DNA of 64,000 bases from Elmis aenea. Taxonomy: Eukaryota > Arthropoda > Insecta > Coleoptera > Elmidae. The notes below the pieces were generated by a model. The model ran no database searches and was not told the DNA's origin. It was given only the letters and a program-made list of their open reading frames with translations. This document shows positions 1-13,011 of this stretch, piece after piece (positions within the stretch are counted from its first letter, which is position 1; every line of letters begins with the position of its first letter). A program made the position numbers and the translations under genes. The stretch is from positions 40,305,470 through 40,369,469 of the forward strand of contig OX393578.1 in the NCBI GenBank assembly GCA_947652605.1, in the 5' to 3' direction.

Positions 1-544
1 GTTACTCGTTCATTACATATTGGCAATTAACATTCTCATTAAACATGCAAATAACAATGCAAGACACGCGTAAATTTATGTTTTGCTATTATATGTCAAT
101 ATTTTGATTACACAATTAACCTAAAATACAATTTATAACGCTTTGACAAGTCGTTTTCACTCACTGTTGTACTTGACTTTTAAAGACAGATTTTATAAAA
201 CTTAGTGCCGAACCTTCAAATGTATTCCCAAGAAACAAATAACAATATAAAAGAATATACTTTATTTTCCTCAAAAAAGCCATAATCGTAAATGTTTTTT
301 GCATATACTGATACCGAGGGCTATTTTTCTGGGGATACGCGAGTGTACTTTCTGTTGAAGATTTTTTTTTTGTCTGTTCAAAACTATTCAATTATATCAT
401 AATACACTGTGTACAAAAAGTAGCGTAACGGATCAATATCTTGTCTTTTGACAACTTTACAAAAAAAAAGTTTTATACAAAAGTTGTTTATGGTAATTTA
501 GTACATAACCTTAAATTATTTTTTCTATTTTGCGACTCTAAAGC

Positions 545-700
545 AGGGACTAAAAACGAAAAAAATTCCGTTCGTTTCTGTTCGGAACGAAACCGAAATA
601 TATCGTTTTCGTTCTAACCGAAAAAATTCTTTTTTCGTTTTCGTGAACCGAAATAATAACGGTTAAAACCGGTTTTACAATATTTTTTTTGTCGTCAAAA
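545..700. mobile_element. Probable left end of a hAT-type element rich in TTCGGTT/AACGAAA words
   Basis: The stretch starts CAGGGACTAAAAACG, like the other CAGGG-type ends here. It then repeats TTCGGAACGAAACC, CGTTTTCGTT and AACCGGTT-like words. No right end or target duplication was found, so it may be truncated. Confidence 0.45.
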
Positions 701-1780
701 AATCAATTTTTTTTCTAGTCACCACAACCCTCTGTAAATACGATAACAATATTTGCGTCTCAACTAAAATATAAACGATGACGATGGGGTTTGATGCTCA
801 CGTACAGCATATTTTATTAGACTGACGAACCATCGCCATATTAAATTTACCAAATCGTTAAATACATTAACATTTAACCATTTTATTAAGTTTAACACCC
901 GTAAGGTGCAAAAACACAACGTGATTAGGTTAAATTAGACACACGATCTTTATCTAAATATATGAAAATATAGCAAGTGCTGTTTTAAATTTGTTTTAGT
1001 ACTAAAAATCTATGCATTTGAATTAAATAAGATCCTGCTGTAATTATTTAAAAAGACAAAAGAATGAATTCAAGTGGATAATTTACTAAATGTTATAAAT
1101 AAAAAAGATATTAAAAAAAAATTATATTAACATGAAATATACTTTAACTTTATAGTTTGTACATACCATACAATATATATTTTCACATTCCTTTAAATCT
1201 TACTAGCAACACATCTTCCAATAAATCTTCTTTTACATTAGTCCTTTTCGAAGTAAGAATAAATTTTACTATTATTATGTCTAAACGCAAATAAAACATA
1301 CACATTGATAATATATATACAATCAAGTGTATATTCTATATTGATGATCTAAAAAACAAATTAGAAATAGAGAATATCTGTACCGTTAATTGTGTTACAC
1401 GAAATTGCAAGTATAAACAATAAAGTTGTTAATACATATTCACGTAAATATATGGAGAAAAGTGAAGCTCACTTATTTCAAGTGAGATTTTTTACTGCCT
1501 CGTGGAGTCTCCCCAGCACAGAAGGACATGTTAGTACGGACGCCATTGGTAGAAATAAAACAATTTTTTTTTCTGAAAAAAATGTGTTTTTATGCCTAGT
1601 TAGTACCTACTAAAATTCAAAAAAATATCTAAAGCGGTATCAAAGATATTACAAAAAAACCGATATTTTTTTCAACTTTTAACACCCTGTATCTCAAAAA
1701 TACGGCGGTTGCGGACCTACATTGATATGAACTTTTTTTCTTAAAATCATCGAAGGAATAATACCCTTAAGGATCAGCAT
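701..1780. other. AT-rich DNA, nothing recognised
   Basis: No protein family or RNA gene was recognised. The 73-codon frame at 1392 looks like chance. Confidence 0.5.
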
Positions 1781-3303
1781 TCAATTATGAAACACCCTAT
1801 ATATAGCAATAATTGTGGAGGCAACATTTTTTTGAAAATAGGTATATTTGAAACAATCGGGTTTTAGGTTTTTTTTATGTCGCGTATTGGCTGCATAATT
1901 TCTTATATTCTCTTCGAATAGATCTACATTATTTTTAACGAAAAGGATGGCTTCGAGGATAAATAGACTGTAAAAGGTTAATATTTCGTTGTCACGAAAA
2001 GTTTCTTTGCAGTGATCTCGGTAGTTAAGGCCAAATATATTTCTTATACATCGCTTTTGTATAATAGAGGCGTTCTGAGTCACTAGCGTTACCCCAAAAA
2101 ATTACAGCATAGCGTAACCTAGATTCGACATATGCATGATATGCAGTTTTGGCTGCGTTTGCATTGACCAATTTTTTTAGGTTTTTTAGTGCAAAAGGGT
2201 ACCGTGACAGGCTTTGTGACAGGTGTTCGATGTGGTACGACTATGACCAATCCAGTCTAGAGTCAATACATAAACCAAGAGAAGATATTTTATTAACAAC
2301 ATTTATAGGTACTTGTGGAATTATTTTGAAATTTTAAGTCGGAGGTTATTTTACTTTGTGAAAATTTTATAACTTGCGTTTTATTGACGTTTAAGGTTAG
2401 ATTATTTAACGTAAACCAATGCTGGAGTTGGCCTAAACAGTCAAAGAGTTTTTGTTCGGAGTTTTTGGAATCCGAGTCACTAATAATAGCAGATGTGTCA
2501 TCGGCAAATTGTATAAGGGAAGTTTTGACAAAATCTGGAAGATCATTTGTGTACAGTATGTATAAGAGGGGGCCTAAGATTGATCCTTGAGGGACTCTTT
2601 TTTTTATTTTCTTTTTGTTGGATTTTAGAAATTTACCTGACGAGTCTTTTCCGGCAACGTATTGGTTTCTTTCCGAAAGATAAGATGTTATAAGGTAATG
2701 GGCGGTCCCTCGTATACCATAGTGTTCTAATTTCGTTAGTAGTATCTCGTGGTCAACACTATCGAAGGCTTTTGAGAGATCAACGCACATGACCATGGTG
2801 TGTTTGTCTTTATTGAGGGATTGAAGTACATTTCGGATTGCCATGTAAATAGCGCGGGTAGTTGTCTTGCCTTTTCTGAATCCATTTTGAGCGTTGTTTA
2901 TTATGCAATAGTGTTCTAAGTAATTTTCAAATCTGTTGTAGATTATTTTTTCAAATATCTTGCTGATGTTTGTGAGTATGGCTATGGGCCTATAGTTTCC
3001 TATGTCACTTACATCCCCCTTTTTGTAGATAGGTTTGATTTTTGCACATTTTAGTTTGTTTGGAAATATGCCATTTCTTAAAGAAAGGTTTATGATGTGA
3101 CTCAAAGGTCCAGATATTATGTCGGCAGTATGTTTTAAGAGGTTTGTTGGTATTTCATCCTCTCCTGTTGATTTTGTGTTTTTAAGTGACATTATAGTTT
3201 TATAGATTTCCTCGTAAGAAGTAGGACGTAGATAGATAGACATATTATTATGTTTGAAGTGGCTGGTTTCAGAAATTGACCCATCTGTATTGTCGGGGCA
3301 CAT
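1781..3303 (-). pseudogene. Non-LTR retrotransposon reverse transcriptase fragment, decayed
   Basis: An open 336-codon stretch (3303-2293) carries the fingers and palm of a non-LTR reverse transcriptase: GNYRPIAILTNISKIFEKII, the first catalytic Asp in VDLSKAFDSVD (about 174-184), VPQGSILGPLL (about 237-247) and the catalytic FADD box (266-269). After 2293 the frame breaks. A further open piece (2083-1781) resembles the C-terminal tail of Jockey/CR1-like elements, with RCIRNIFGL and a later NTRHKKNL. The order and strand agree with one element, with frameshifts or stops between 2293 and 2083. The endonuclease half upstream is missing, so it is 5'-truncated and dead. Confidence 0.9.
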
Positions 3304-3835
3304 ATTTATAAATAGTTCATTTACATTGTTTAGTATGTCTAATCATCTATATCATTGTGTATAAGCAAGTTACAAAATTTAAGGTTTTTTTTGTAACAAA
3401 AAGGTCATGAGTGAGTCGGCCGGTGTACATATTTTATTAGGCATCTTTGTGTGGTAATAACGTTGACCACTATATTTCTTATTAGAACAGTCTATTTTTA
3501 TCTTTTATCATATTAAGACATTATTTGCTTCGTGTTTATTAAGTAAAAAGTATTTATTATTACGATTCGAACAAATATGTCAACATTGTGATGAAACGCA
3601 ATAACAAACTTATATACTAGAGGTATTCCAGTTATGTTATTGAACATTTCTAGATGTGGGTAGGGAAATATCTTCTGTAATGTAGGTGGGTTATATTCTG
3701 AAAAAGTTGAGCAGCACTGGATTAGACAGCTCCAGCGCAATAACACAAAGACTGGCAAAAAATAACAGACGGACGACTTTTTCATGAAAATGGAATTTTC
3801 AGCGAAAAACAATCAGTTTATTTTAAGGATTTACC

Positions 3836-4802
3836 TAGTAGAGGAGAAGGTGGTAATATGGAACCCTGCTAGTAATATGGAACCCCCAGTTAACTAATAA
3901 ACTGGTATCGGCATCTATTACCAAATACATAAATGTTAAGTAACACCTATGGCGAAAACCATATACGAAACTTCAGCACAAAAAACGCGGTAAAAATCGA
4001 ATACTTTGAGTTTATGTGAATGAGCACAAAACAAAAGTTTATTTTATCAATTTCTGCCAGAATAAAGATCAATTATATGCAATACTTTTAATGGTTTTTT
4101 GGCTTTGCCAGGCAGTATACTGCCGTTTCATCAAAACCTAATAAGTAAGTTTCCATTTAATTAACTGGTAGAAATTATACTAAGCGATATAAAATAGCAT
4201 GCGATGTTGTTAATATGGAACTCCTCAGCGTTGGTAATATGGAACCGGGTTCCATATTATATTCAGGAGTTCCATATTACGAATTTGAATGTGGCAGCGT
4301 CGCAGTGAAAGTCCTCTAGGCCCTTATGATATTTTTGAACTTTTTGGCCAAGCCTATGTGAAGTGCCAAACAGCAAGTATAGCGATAAATGGTTTTCCGA
4401 AGACCAAAAAAGAGAACTATGGATTCAATGAATTATATGCAACTTATGAGCACATAGTTATGTTTATGGGCATGTGAAAATACGCTTATGTTTGTCACTT
4501 TTGTCGTAAAGTAACTTATTTTTCTAATGTTTATGTTAATATAGGTGTTTTATTAGAATATACTGACTTTTTTAGGGGTTCCATATTACCAGCATAGTTT
4601 CTTGAGTATACAATTTTGACCTTTTTACGAAAACTACTTGTTACATGCAAATTGGCAATGTTAATATAAATTTGTCCATATATATGATTATTTAATATAT
4701 TTAGAGCCTATTAATCAAAAAAGTTCATAGATAATCCTACAACTCTTCGATTTAACAAAGAAAAACAAACTGGGGTTCCATATCACCACCTTCTCCTCTA
4801 CT
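3836..4802. mobile_element. Terminal-inverted-repeat element built on GGTAATATGGAACC repeats
   Basis: The ends are inverted copies of AGTAGAGGAGAAGGTGG followed by TAATATGGAACCC (left) and GATATGGAACCCC (right). Additional copies of the TAATATGGAAC word, in both orientations, occur near 3870, 4210, 4235-4280 and 4575. A pogo/mariner-like origin is plausible but no clean TA duplication was seen. Coding capacity is absent. Confidence 0.75.
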
Positions 4803-4971
4803 GTTTTATTTATTAATTAATAATTTTTCAGAGAAATAAGCTTTATTCGCTAATATACGTAACGTTAAATGACACTCACAAATACACTTCAAAAAAATCG
4901 AATTTTATATTTTGCTTAAGAAGAATTTTGAAATCACCAGTTGTATAATCGCTGGTATACTGGGTTATACA

Positions 4972-5430
4972 GGGTGTTTCACTTTTCCATGGGACACTAT
5001 TGCTATCTCCGTAAATAATGAAAATACAAGGTTGGTTAAATGGGACAACAGTTTGCTATTTAGGGGTGTATTTTAAACAAGAACTTGTTTTGTTTAAAAA
5101 TTCCATGGCTTGCGTGATATAACGGTAAAACCGAAATCGATCAAAATTTTTAAACTTAAATATCTCGGCTATTGTTGCGAATACACAAAAACGTCAAAGG
5201 AAAAATGTTTTGTAAATTTTGTTTTCTATGAGATAGCGATAGTCAATTTTTTTAAATAATTTACCGTGGGATATATTTGACAAAACAACTTTTTTTTTAA
5301 TGGCAATCGTAGTAGGTGATGACTACTAATGTCATACTAAAGAATAATTCATCTAATTTAAACAAACCTGTATCTCTTATAATAAGCGAGATCCCCATGC
5401 TGGAAATGTTATCTGGGACACCCTGTATAA
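4972..5430. repeat. Dispersed repeat, CACTATTGCTATCTCCGTAA family, plus a solitary foldback end
   Basis: ACAGGGTGTTTCACTTTTCC then GGGACACTATTGCTATCTCC onward matches 11527-11862 and 57184-57520 over about 340 bp. At 5340-5430 it runs into a single arm of the GTGTCCCAGATAACATTTCC family, ending GGACACCCTGTATAA. No gene. Confidence 0.7.
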
Positions 5431-5899
5431 TATCCATATTTATACATCAAAAAGCACACAATATAAATATGCACTATGACCAAAACTAGTGTTAAAGAAT
5501 GTAATTAAATTTTTTTCGACACTTTACTTCATTATCCCAAAATATTTCTTAAACCTACATGTTGGTCAGTCGATTAAAATCAAATGCATACTTGTCTGTA
5601 GTAAAGTACATAATCATTCCATACATTTCTTTAGAGTTGTCTATATGACAGCATCCAATACCCAAAATGTTTCTGCAACTTTACTGAAAATTACAGAGCA
5701 AAGTTTAAAAATTCCAAATACATTTATCGCTTCAGGAGAGATTAATAACATTTCTAATAATAAGTTCCTGAAATAGCCAACCTTTCAGCACAAAATGGCA
5801 AAATATTTGAAGCGTGTTAATTTACTTCGCTGGACCCATTACCCGAGTTATTCTTGTGTTATGTATAAAGGCTAATTCATCTACAAAATTACATTCCAG

Positions 5900-6720
5900 G
5901 ATAACAGTGAAATATGTCAGAAAGGGTGGATGTCCTCGTGAGAAACGCGGGTCACGTGGTCTGTCACGAGGTTATGACGTGCGTCGCTTCCGGTTCGCTG
6001 CATTTTCCCGCCCACCGGAAGTCTGCACTTCTTCCGCTTTCACGCATCGATACTGCCATTGCAACATGTAACGATCTGCAAGACGATGAATAGGATGTAC
6101 CGCATTATGTCGCGTTTGATTTGGAATCACGCTCGTTATGTTGTCGCACACATTAAGTTCGCGAGACGCGAGCGAGCTCCCTTCGATCCTTATTAGGCGC
6201 CGAGAGTCATAAACAGGAAAACTGGAGTTATTTCACCAATTCGAATGATTTGGGAGCATTTGCGTTACCCTCCCGACTGCTTTTAAAAGGTTCCCTCGTC
6301 TCCCGGTCCGCCGGAAATCTGATATTTCAATTAGGCAAAGTTACGAACGATCGCTCAGTTATTCGCTCGTTACCATGAGACTTTCAACATTTTCACCTAC
6401 CTATATATTTATATGTCTAACTTTTGTTCGCATCATTTATTTAACGATACGCGCATTTTTACGTGCAACTGCAAACGCAAACTCCTCACATAAGGAGAAA
6501 CGAGTCCGATGTCGCGTTCTATTAGTTTTAGTGGAACGAAAACGTTAGTCCCGCTCGATGTATGCTTTTTAGCGCTAATCAGGACGATCAAGTTTCTGGT
6601 TACAGCATAAATCTGCACCGGAGCTAACTGGTGGCGGGTTAACAGGCTCCCAGTGGCCCACTGACGCGTAATTATGTCAGGTATCGAGTAACACTGCCAC
6701 TCCCACACTAACTAATGGCA
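5900..6720. promoter_or_regulatory. GC- and CpG-rich island, possible promoter or regulatory region
   Basis: About 800 bp with many CpG dinucleotides stands out from AT-rich surroundings. It contains CACGTGGTCTGTCACGAG, several CCGGAA(G/A) ETS-like sites (CCACCGGAAGTC, CGCCGGAAATC), and an initiator-like TCAGTTATTCGCTCG near 6355. No convincing coding frame on either strand. A 5' UTR exon of a gene outside the window or an enhancer are both possible. Confidence 0.35.
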
Positions 6721-7059
6721 ATTTTTCACTGGTGCAAAGTTCCTACTTAGACGTATGATTGTAGGAAAACAACTGTAATTAGCTAGGTATACTTTACTCC
6801 AGTAATAAACAGCGCCTGAAATTCAGTACAACCACACTATTAGTAAACTTGACGACGACATTCCAGTAAAACTTTCATAGTAGCTATGTTAGAGACACAT
6901 ATTCATGTAATACAATACATTTTAAACAACTAAGTAAAGCTTGACGATACAACCGCTTTCATTGCCTATCAATTAAATCAGGGCTTCTTAAACTTTTTTC
7001 ATTCACGACCCCATTTATGATTGCGAGTTTCCTGGCGACCCCATAATAGTATAGTATAT

Positions 7060-8455
7060 ATACAGGGTGATTTATTAGTGCGTCGGGCTTTCATAGCGCC
7101 CCGCCCGTAAGAGAGAAAAAAAACTTAAATACATAAAGTTATTGGTTTGAAAAGATCTACGTCGTAAAATTATTTTCATCTATACAGGGTGTCCCATTTT
7201 TGCGCTACAACAAAAACAAAGATTTTTTTAAACGGAACACCCTGTATATTTTTAGGTCATCGGATGTCATTTTTTAACCTCTACATGAATGTCTGTTTGT
7301 TTTTTGATTTAGTGCCAGTGTTGCCAACTTATTAATTTTTTTCCGAAAAATCTTACACAAGCAGGCTTAACTTTAAAAAATCGTAGCCACCTCGTTTTTT
7401 AAAGTTAAGAAATAAGTTTTAGCAATAATGTTAGTCCAGTTGGGAGCAACATTTTAAAAATAAAAAATTTAAATTTATTGACACAGGGTGTTCACAAAAA
7501 AATGCCAAACTTACCAAATTTCAAAGTGACATAACTCATTTTTTTCAAATGTAAACACCCTTATTTTATTTTACTATTCGATAGCTTTTTTTCTCCCCTT
7601 CAATTTTTATGAGGGATGTGCTATGTCTAAACCCCATAGTTGTTGATATATTCAATACTTTTCAAAAAAGTAGCCATTTAATTAAATTTGTATGCACCAA
7701 AGTAGGCCGCGCTGATGCAAAACAAGTGCCAAAATGTAAGCAAGTGTCAGCTTGACATTTGATTAAATTTAAAATTTAAGCGGATATTAACTATGTAATA
7801 AAGTTAATTGTTTTTATTCAAAAACTATGAAAAGTAACAAATTGAAAATACATGTAATAAACTAAGTAAATGCTGAACGTCGGCTAATTCGTTTAGAGTA
7901 TACAAGTTTGTGTCTGACATTTTTAAAAAAAGGTTAGGTTATGAACAAGCCTTAAGTCAAGCATAACATTAGCCAACTAAGTTTAGTAAAAAAAATATTT
8001 GAGGTGTATAAACAGAGTTTGTCGATGCATCTTTAGCGCTAATTTTCTCGAAAACGGCTACGTTTACAGCAAAAAACAAAGAGGGACGAATTTTTTCCTC
8101 TTAAGTCATACTTTCTTATGGACAATTGACATTTTCAATTTTATTCCAGAGAAAAAAATTCTGAAGATGGTAAGCGGATGACCTGACTATAAATCATACT
8201 TCCAATTACGTGTTTTCTTTCTAATTATCCCACAAAGTCAATGGGAAACACCCAAACATTTCGGCCAAGTTTGATACCTTAAACGACTAGGACGTAATCG
8301 ATTTTTTTATTTTTTTTTCTTGCAACTTTGGAGGTCTCTAACTTTGAAAGAAGCATTTTCGGATAACAAAATATTTGACAAATGGTCATCATTTTCACTC
8401 AGGAATATGCACCTACTTTTTGGCGGTGTATAATGGGGACACCCTGTATTTTTAC
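7060..8455. repeat. Composite repeat block with several ACAGGGTG / CACCCTGTA ends
   Basis: Ends of the ATACAGGGTG type occur near 7064 and 7183, and complements near 7240 and 8443. The right half (7900-8450, with GTAAGCGGATGACCTGACTA) recurs inverted at 15690-16065 and direct at 16075-16360. No gene is seen; the 60-codon frame at 7999 is a repeat by-product. Confidence 0.65.
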
Positions 8456-9102
8456 ATTTTCTTATCGATCGTTTATTAATTTTAAAAACTAGTAGCGGTC
8501 AATTATGTCTAACAATAATGTTTTCCGAGTTATTGCGTCTTTCGTAATAATTTTCGGGTAGAAACAAAATATTTAATAGAATTAAACTAGTAGGTTCTGG
8601 AAATATCTGGAAAATTTGTTTTAATATCAAATACAGTTCCATTATCAAGTTTACACTGTACGATCTCAAGTCTTATTTATTTACATTTTAATCATTAGAT
8701 TTTGCACATATTTCATTGTTATTGGGATATTTTATTTTAAAAATGCATCTTCAAATTTTTTTTTTTTCACGCTGCACCGTATATTTTAACATAAGTACAT
8801 CATTTAAAGGCCCTTAAAATTCCGAATCGAAGTATATTGTGTCTATTTCTTTTTAACCTTTTCATGAGAAAGCAAATATCAGATCAAAGATAGTTAAATT
8901 ACAAATACTGAAACATAAAAATGTAAGAGCTCTTAAATTATGTATTTAATGAATGTATTGCCATTTAAAAAAAGGTGAATAAATATTTAAAATAAATATC
9001 AAAAAAATAATGAAAAATGCGTAAAATCTATAAAGAATTTTTTATAGTTTGATAAATACGAAAGCTCTATATATTAAAATTAATAAATTACGGAAAAAAG
9101 TA
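8456..9102. other. AT-rich DNA, nothing recognised
   Basis: Only short frames and homopolymer runs are visible. Confidence 0.5.
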
Positions 9103-10320
9103 GTTGTAACCAGGGTTGAGCAGATTTAAATCAATTGATTTAAATCACGATTTAAATCATGATTTAAATCAAGTGATTTTTTTTTTAAATCATTGATTTA
9201 AATCAAGTGATTTTTTTAAAAAAATTATCAATTTAAATCACAGATTATACGAGTACAATATAATATTTATAATGAAACAAAATTGTATTACTATTAGTAA
9301 TTCAATACACGAAATGGTGAATAAACCATATCAATTTGCTCTTTTAAAGTAATATTCATTGTGGAAATGCAATATTTCAAAAAAAAAATGACAAGTTTTT
9401 GACGTTAGCGAAGTGAACAGTCAGTTTTTTCAATTTCCACGGCACTCTATTGTTTCAATAACGATTTGAAGAAAAATGTGGGATATCTCAAAAAGTATGA
9501 GTTTTGGGTATAGGACATACTTAACAAAATATGAAGCTCTTTTAAAGACGAATTCGATGACATAAAAAAATACAGGGGTTTGCATTTGAAAAAATCGAGT
9601 TAGGAGCTTTTGAAAATCATAGAAGTTGCTACCTATTTATAAACACCCCTACCCCTGTATGTATCATTCAAATTTTTTCATATCGAGCGAACAGAGAAAT
9701 TTTTTGTGCATGTCCATACCAAATTATAACTCTGTACTTTAAAATAATTTCAGGAGAATTTTTTAAATAAAGACTTAAAACCTTGAATAATTAAGAATTT
9801 TTTTTTTTACGCCGTATAAAAAAACCTGTAGTATTTTATATTGATGCAAAGCTAAAATTAAGGCGGTCAAAAATATTAAATAAAAAATTGGCTGTTGTAT
9901 ATGAAATATAAAAGTTGCTATTAGTTCCAGAAAGGTGACTCACCCTGTACATTTGAAAATATTTTTATTGTGTTGTTTAGAAAAAACTGTATAAAACAGC
10001 ATTTGAATCAACTTCATATCTCAAGCCGTTTAGCCACAATCGACCGATCCCGCACTAATGACCCTGTATATAATTAATTAAACATCACCATTTAGCACTG
10101 ATTTTTTCAATATTCTTAATCATATTTAATTTTGACAAAAATTCAGCAATGAATTAAATATATTGGTTATTAAATATATTAGCACAAAACAGAAATAGCA
10201 TGTGAGTATGTCACTAAATTCGATAATATGGTATATTTGATTTAAATCAAAAAAATCTGATTTAAATCAAATAAATCAATTTTTTTTTAAATCATGATTT
10301 TTATCCACCCTGGTTGTAAC
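9103..10320. mobile_element. Non-autonomous hAT-type element with perfect 8-bp target duplication
   Basis: The element (9111-10312, 1202 bp) begins CAGGGTTGAGCAG and ends ATCCACCCTG. It is flanked on both sides by GTTGTAAC (9103-9110 and 10313-10320), an exact 8-bp duplication as expected of hAT transposition. Both ends are filled with the palindrome GATTTAAATC, repeated many times. The interior has no transposase and includes other repeat-like stretches, one ending near 9945 with a CACCCTGTA motif. Confidence 0.9.
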
Positions 10321-10795
10321 TACTGAAGTTAGATAAATCGAATAAAACAGGGGGAAAAACTCAAGATAACAATTTTAGTAATTAATGCAACTGTAAGATA
10401 ATTTTTAACTAATTTGTGTACCAAAGTACTTCTCCAATGGTCGTTCTACTTTCATCGCTTCTCTCTTACTTTTAAATCTTTGCAATAATTAGTGGACTGA
10501 CGATGACGAGAGGTTATCGGTTCACATGAAGAAATCTTCAATATCAAATTAACTGCAGTGGTTGCCAAGTAAATATTTACGGGAAGTTTTGTTCGAGCAA
10601 TTTCAGCTGTTTCGAGCGAAATTTATTACTTAAAAGAACAAAAAATGGTAACGAAAAGTACCTAATTGATTTCATATACTACTCTGTATCAAAAATAGTG
10701 GTCAAATCCAAACTGAGAGTCAAATTTAAGAAGTAAATTAAACCATTTACCTCATTGTGCAACAAAATACGAATTCTATTAAATTAGCAGAAAAG

Positions 10796-11092
10796 TACAT
10801 ACAGGGTGTAGAATTGGATTACGCAACGTAGTAATTTCAATGGTAAAATTTTAAAAGTTGTTTAATATCTCCCCTAATTATTTTAGAAAAAAAAAGAACA
10901 TTTAGGTTTTTTGTTAAGACAAAAATTTCTATCTATAAATTAATGTAATCAATACTAATTTTTAGTTTTCCAATAATTTTTCTCTACAAAAAACCTAAAT
11001 GCACTTTTTTACCAAATAATTAGGCAAGATATTATACAACCTTACCATTGAAATTACTATGTTGCGTGATCCAATTCTACACCCTGTATAAT
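10796..11092. mobile_element. 300-bp palindromic MITE with ATACAGGGTGTAG ends
   Basis: Long, near-perfect inverted arms start ACAGGGTGTAGAATTGG at left and end CCAATTCTACACCCTGT at right. Both arms include TTACGCAACGTAGTAA/ATGTTGCGTGATCC-type DNA and meet at a short centre near 10945. TA adjoins both ends. Confidence 0.85.
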
Positions 11093-11526
11093 TTTTCAAG
11101 TAACCATGTTCTGACGTTTTAAAAATAATGAACTACAAAGAAGCATTATATGAAATTTCCAGATATTTTATTTTACTACACATCATTTCCAGTTCTTTAC
11201 TTTTTGCACTTTTGTTTACATTAGACGCAAATTCAACTGATGTTTTTAGCTTTTAAATTTCGTTCTAAAAACTTTTATTAGTATCTACCTACCTACATTG
11301 CTAGCCATTATGAGAAAATATATTTCCACGAACTAATACTTTTCTTTCAGTAAATAACGATTTTAAAAACTTTATTGGTATAACGATATTCTAGTTTTGA
11401 CTTTAAGTGAAAATTATTTTGCATTACATACGAAACTTTTTGTGCTAATAGCGTCAATAAAAAAATGTATGAAAAAGTTTAGTATTTCAGAGCGCTTCTA
11501 CTTATTTGTGTTTTTACAACAAATAC

Positions 11527-11862
11527 ACTCTGTCTCACCTTTCGATGTGGCACTATTGCTATCTCCATAAAAATTGAAAATGCAAGGTTGTTTAAATGGG
11601 ACAAAAGTCAGCTCTTTAGGAGTGTATTTTAAACAAGATATTTTGTTTAAAAATCAATGGCTTGCGTATTATGAAGAAAAACCGAAATCGACTAAAATTT
11701 TTAAACTCAAATATCTTAGCTATCGCTGCTAATACAGAACAATGTCAGAAGGACAACGTTTTGCGAGATTTTGTTTGCTATAATATGGTAATAGTCACAT
11801 TTTTATTTATAAATTACGGTGCGAAATATTTAATGATACTTCTTTTTTTATGGTAGTCTTAC
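11527..11862. repeat. Second copy of the CACTATTGCTATCTCC repeat
   Basis: GTGGCACTATTGCTATCTCC, AATCAATGGCTTGCGTATTA and GAAAAACCGAAATCGACTAA align with 4980-5300. It is cut by the 11.86-12.56 kb foldback. Confidence 0.7.
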
Positions 11863-12564
11863 CAGGGAAGGTCACGATATGTTGTCGCTAGAATTTGATT
11901 AAGGCTGTGTTTATTGCATCAAGAACATCAAAACTAAGTGTTTTCCAGAGTTTTACGTGCCACTGGCCATTTCCTTCGGAAAAATAGGGGAAAAACTGAA
12001 AAGCTGAATAATAAAAGTAATTTTTGCGATCGCTTTGGCCGTCAGAGACAAAATCTAAATTTTTCTATATACCAATTCGCGCATCCTTTGCAAGTAAAAT
12101 GGTGCAGTTTTTCAAAAAAATCTGAAACGGTTCCGGAAAAAACCGCGAAAAACGAGGCCCTTGTAGAAAGGGTTTTCCCTATGTTAAACGCCTATGCAAG
12201 TCGCGTTGATATAGTTATACGTTATACAGATATACCACAACTTCTCAAATCTTAGCGCTTATGCAGGGGTTTCGTGTTTGACGTTTTTTTCCGGAACCAT
12301 TTAAGATATTTTTAAAAACTTTGCACCATTTTACTTGCAAAGGATGCGCGCATTGGTAAATAGAAGAATTTAGATTTTGTCTCTGACGATTTCATAGCCA
12401 ACGTGATCGCAAAAATGACCTTTTTATACCAATTTTTCAGTTTTTCCGAAGGAAATGGCCAGTGGCACGGATAACTCTGGAAAACATTTAGTTTTAATGT
12501 CCTCGATGCAATAAACACAGCCATAATCAAATTCTAGCGACAACGTATCGTGACCCTCCCTTGT
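11863..12564. mobile_element. 700-bp foldback element (GGTCACGATATGTTGTCGC family)
   Basis: The inverted arms start AGGGAAGGTCACGATA and end TATCGTGACCCTCCCTT. Each includes CCACTGGCCATTTCCTTCGG. A second copy lies at 61629-62256. This copy interrupts the dispersed repeat of 11527-11862, whose continuation (GTAGGTGATGACT) reappears at about 12567. Confidence 0.85.
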
Positions 12565-12579
12565 TAGTAGGTGATGACT

Positions 12580-13010
12580 TACAATTACACAGGGTAGGCA
12601 AAAGTATGGAAACGCTGCTGTAACGGTGTAAATACAAGCTTCATGAAAAATGATTTACATAAAAAGTGTATAGCGAATTGTTAGCTATATTTTGACGTAC
12701 TTTAATATTTTTTTCGACCAAATGTGGTCAACTGACAGGCGATCGTCATATTTTTTTAAAAGGCAACCTATATTGTTTCAAATTTTAATTAATAGTGATT
12801 TTTTCCTTTTTCAATCATACATCTTTTTCTTTATGTTAAATACAAAAATTTTTGAGAAAAATGAGTTTTAAAATTGTTTAATATTTTGTTACAAAATCGT
12901 TGTATTTGATTAAACAAAACACGATACGTTAACTCAGTATAGGGTACTTTAACAAAGTTTGGTCTAAAATCTTAATTGCAATCTTTTTGTGCTTGAATTT
13001 TATACAAATA
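12580..13010. repeat. Dispersed repeat related to 32.6-33.1 kb
   Basis: ACACAGGGTAGGCAAAAGTA opens the block; ATTTTTGAGAAAAATGAGTT and GATTAAACAAAACACGATAC match the 33.0 kb repeat. No coding sequence. Confidence 0.5.
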
Positions 13011-13011
13011 C

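Noticed and set aside
2149..2590. Plus-strand frames opposite the reverse transcriptase
   Set aside because: Shadows of the minus-strand RT frame; RT motifs explain the openness.
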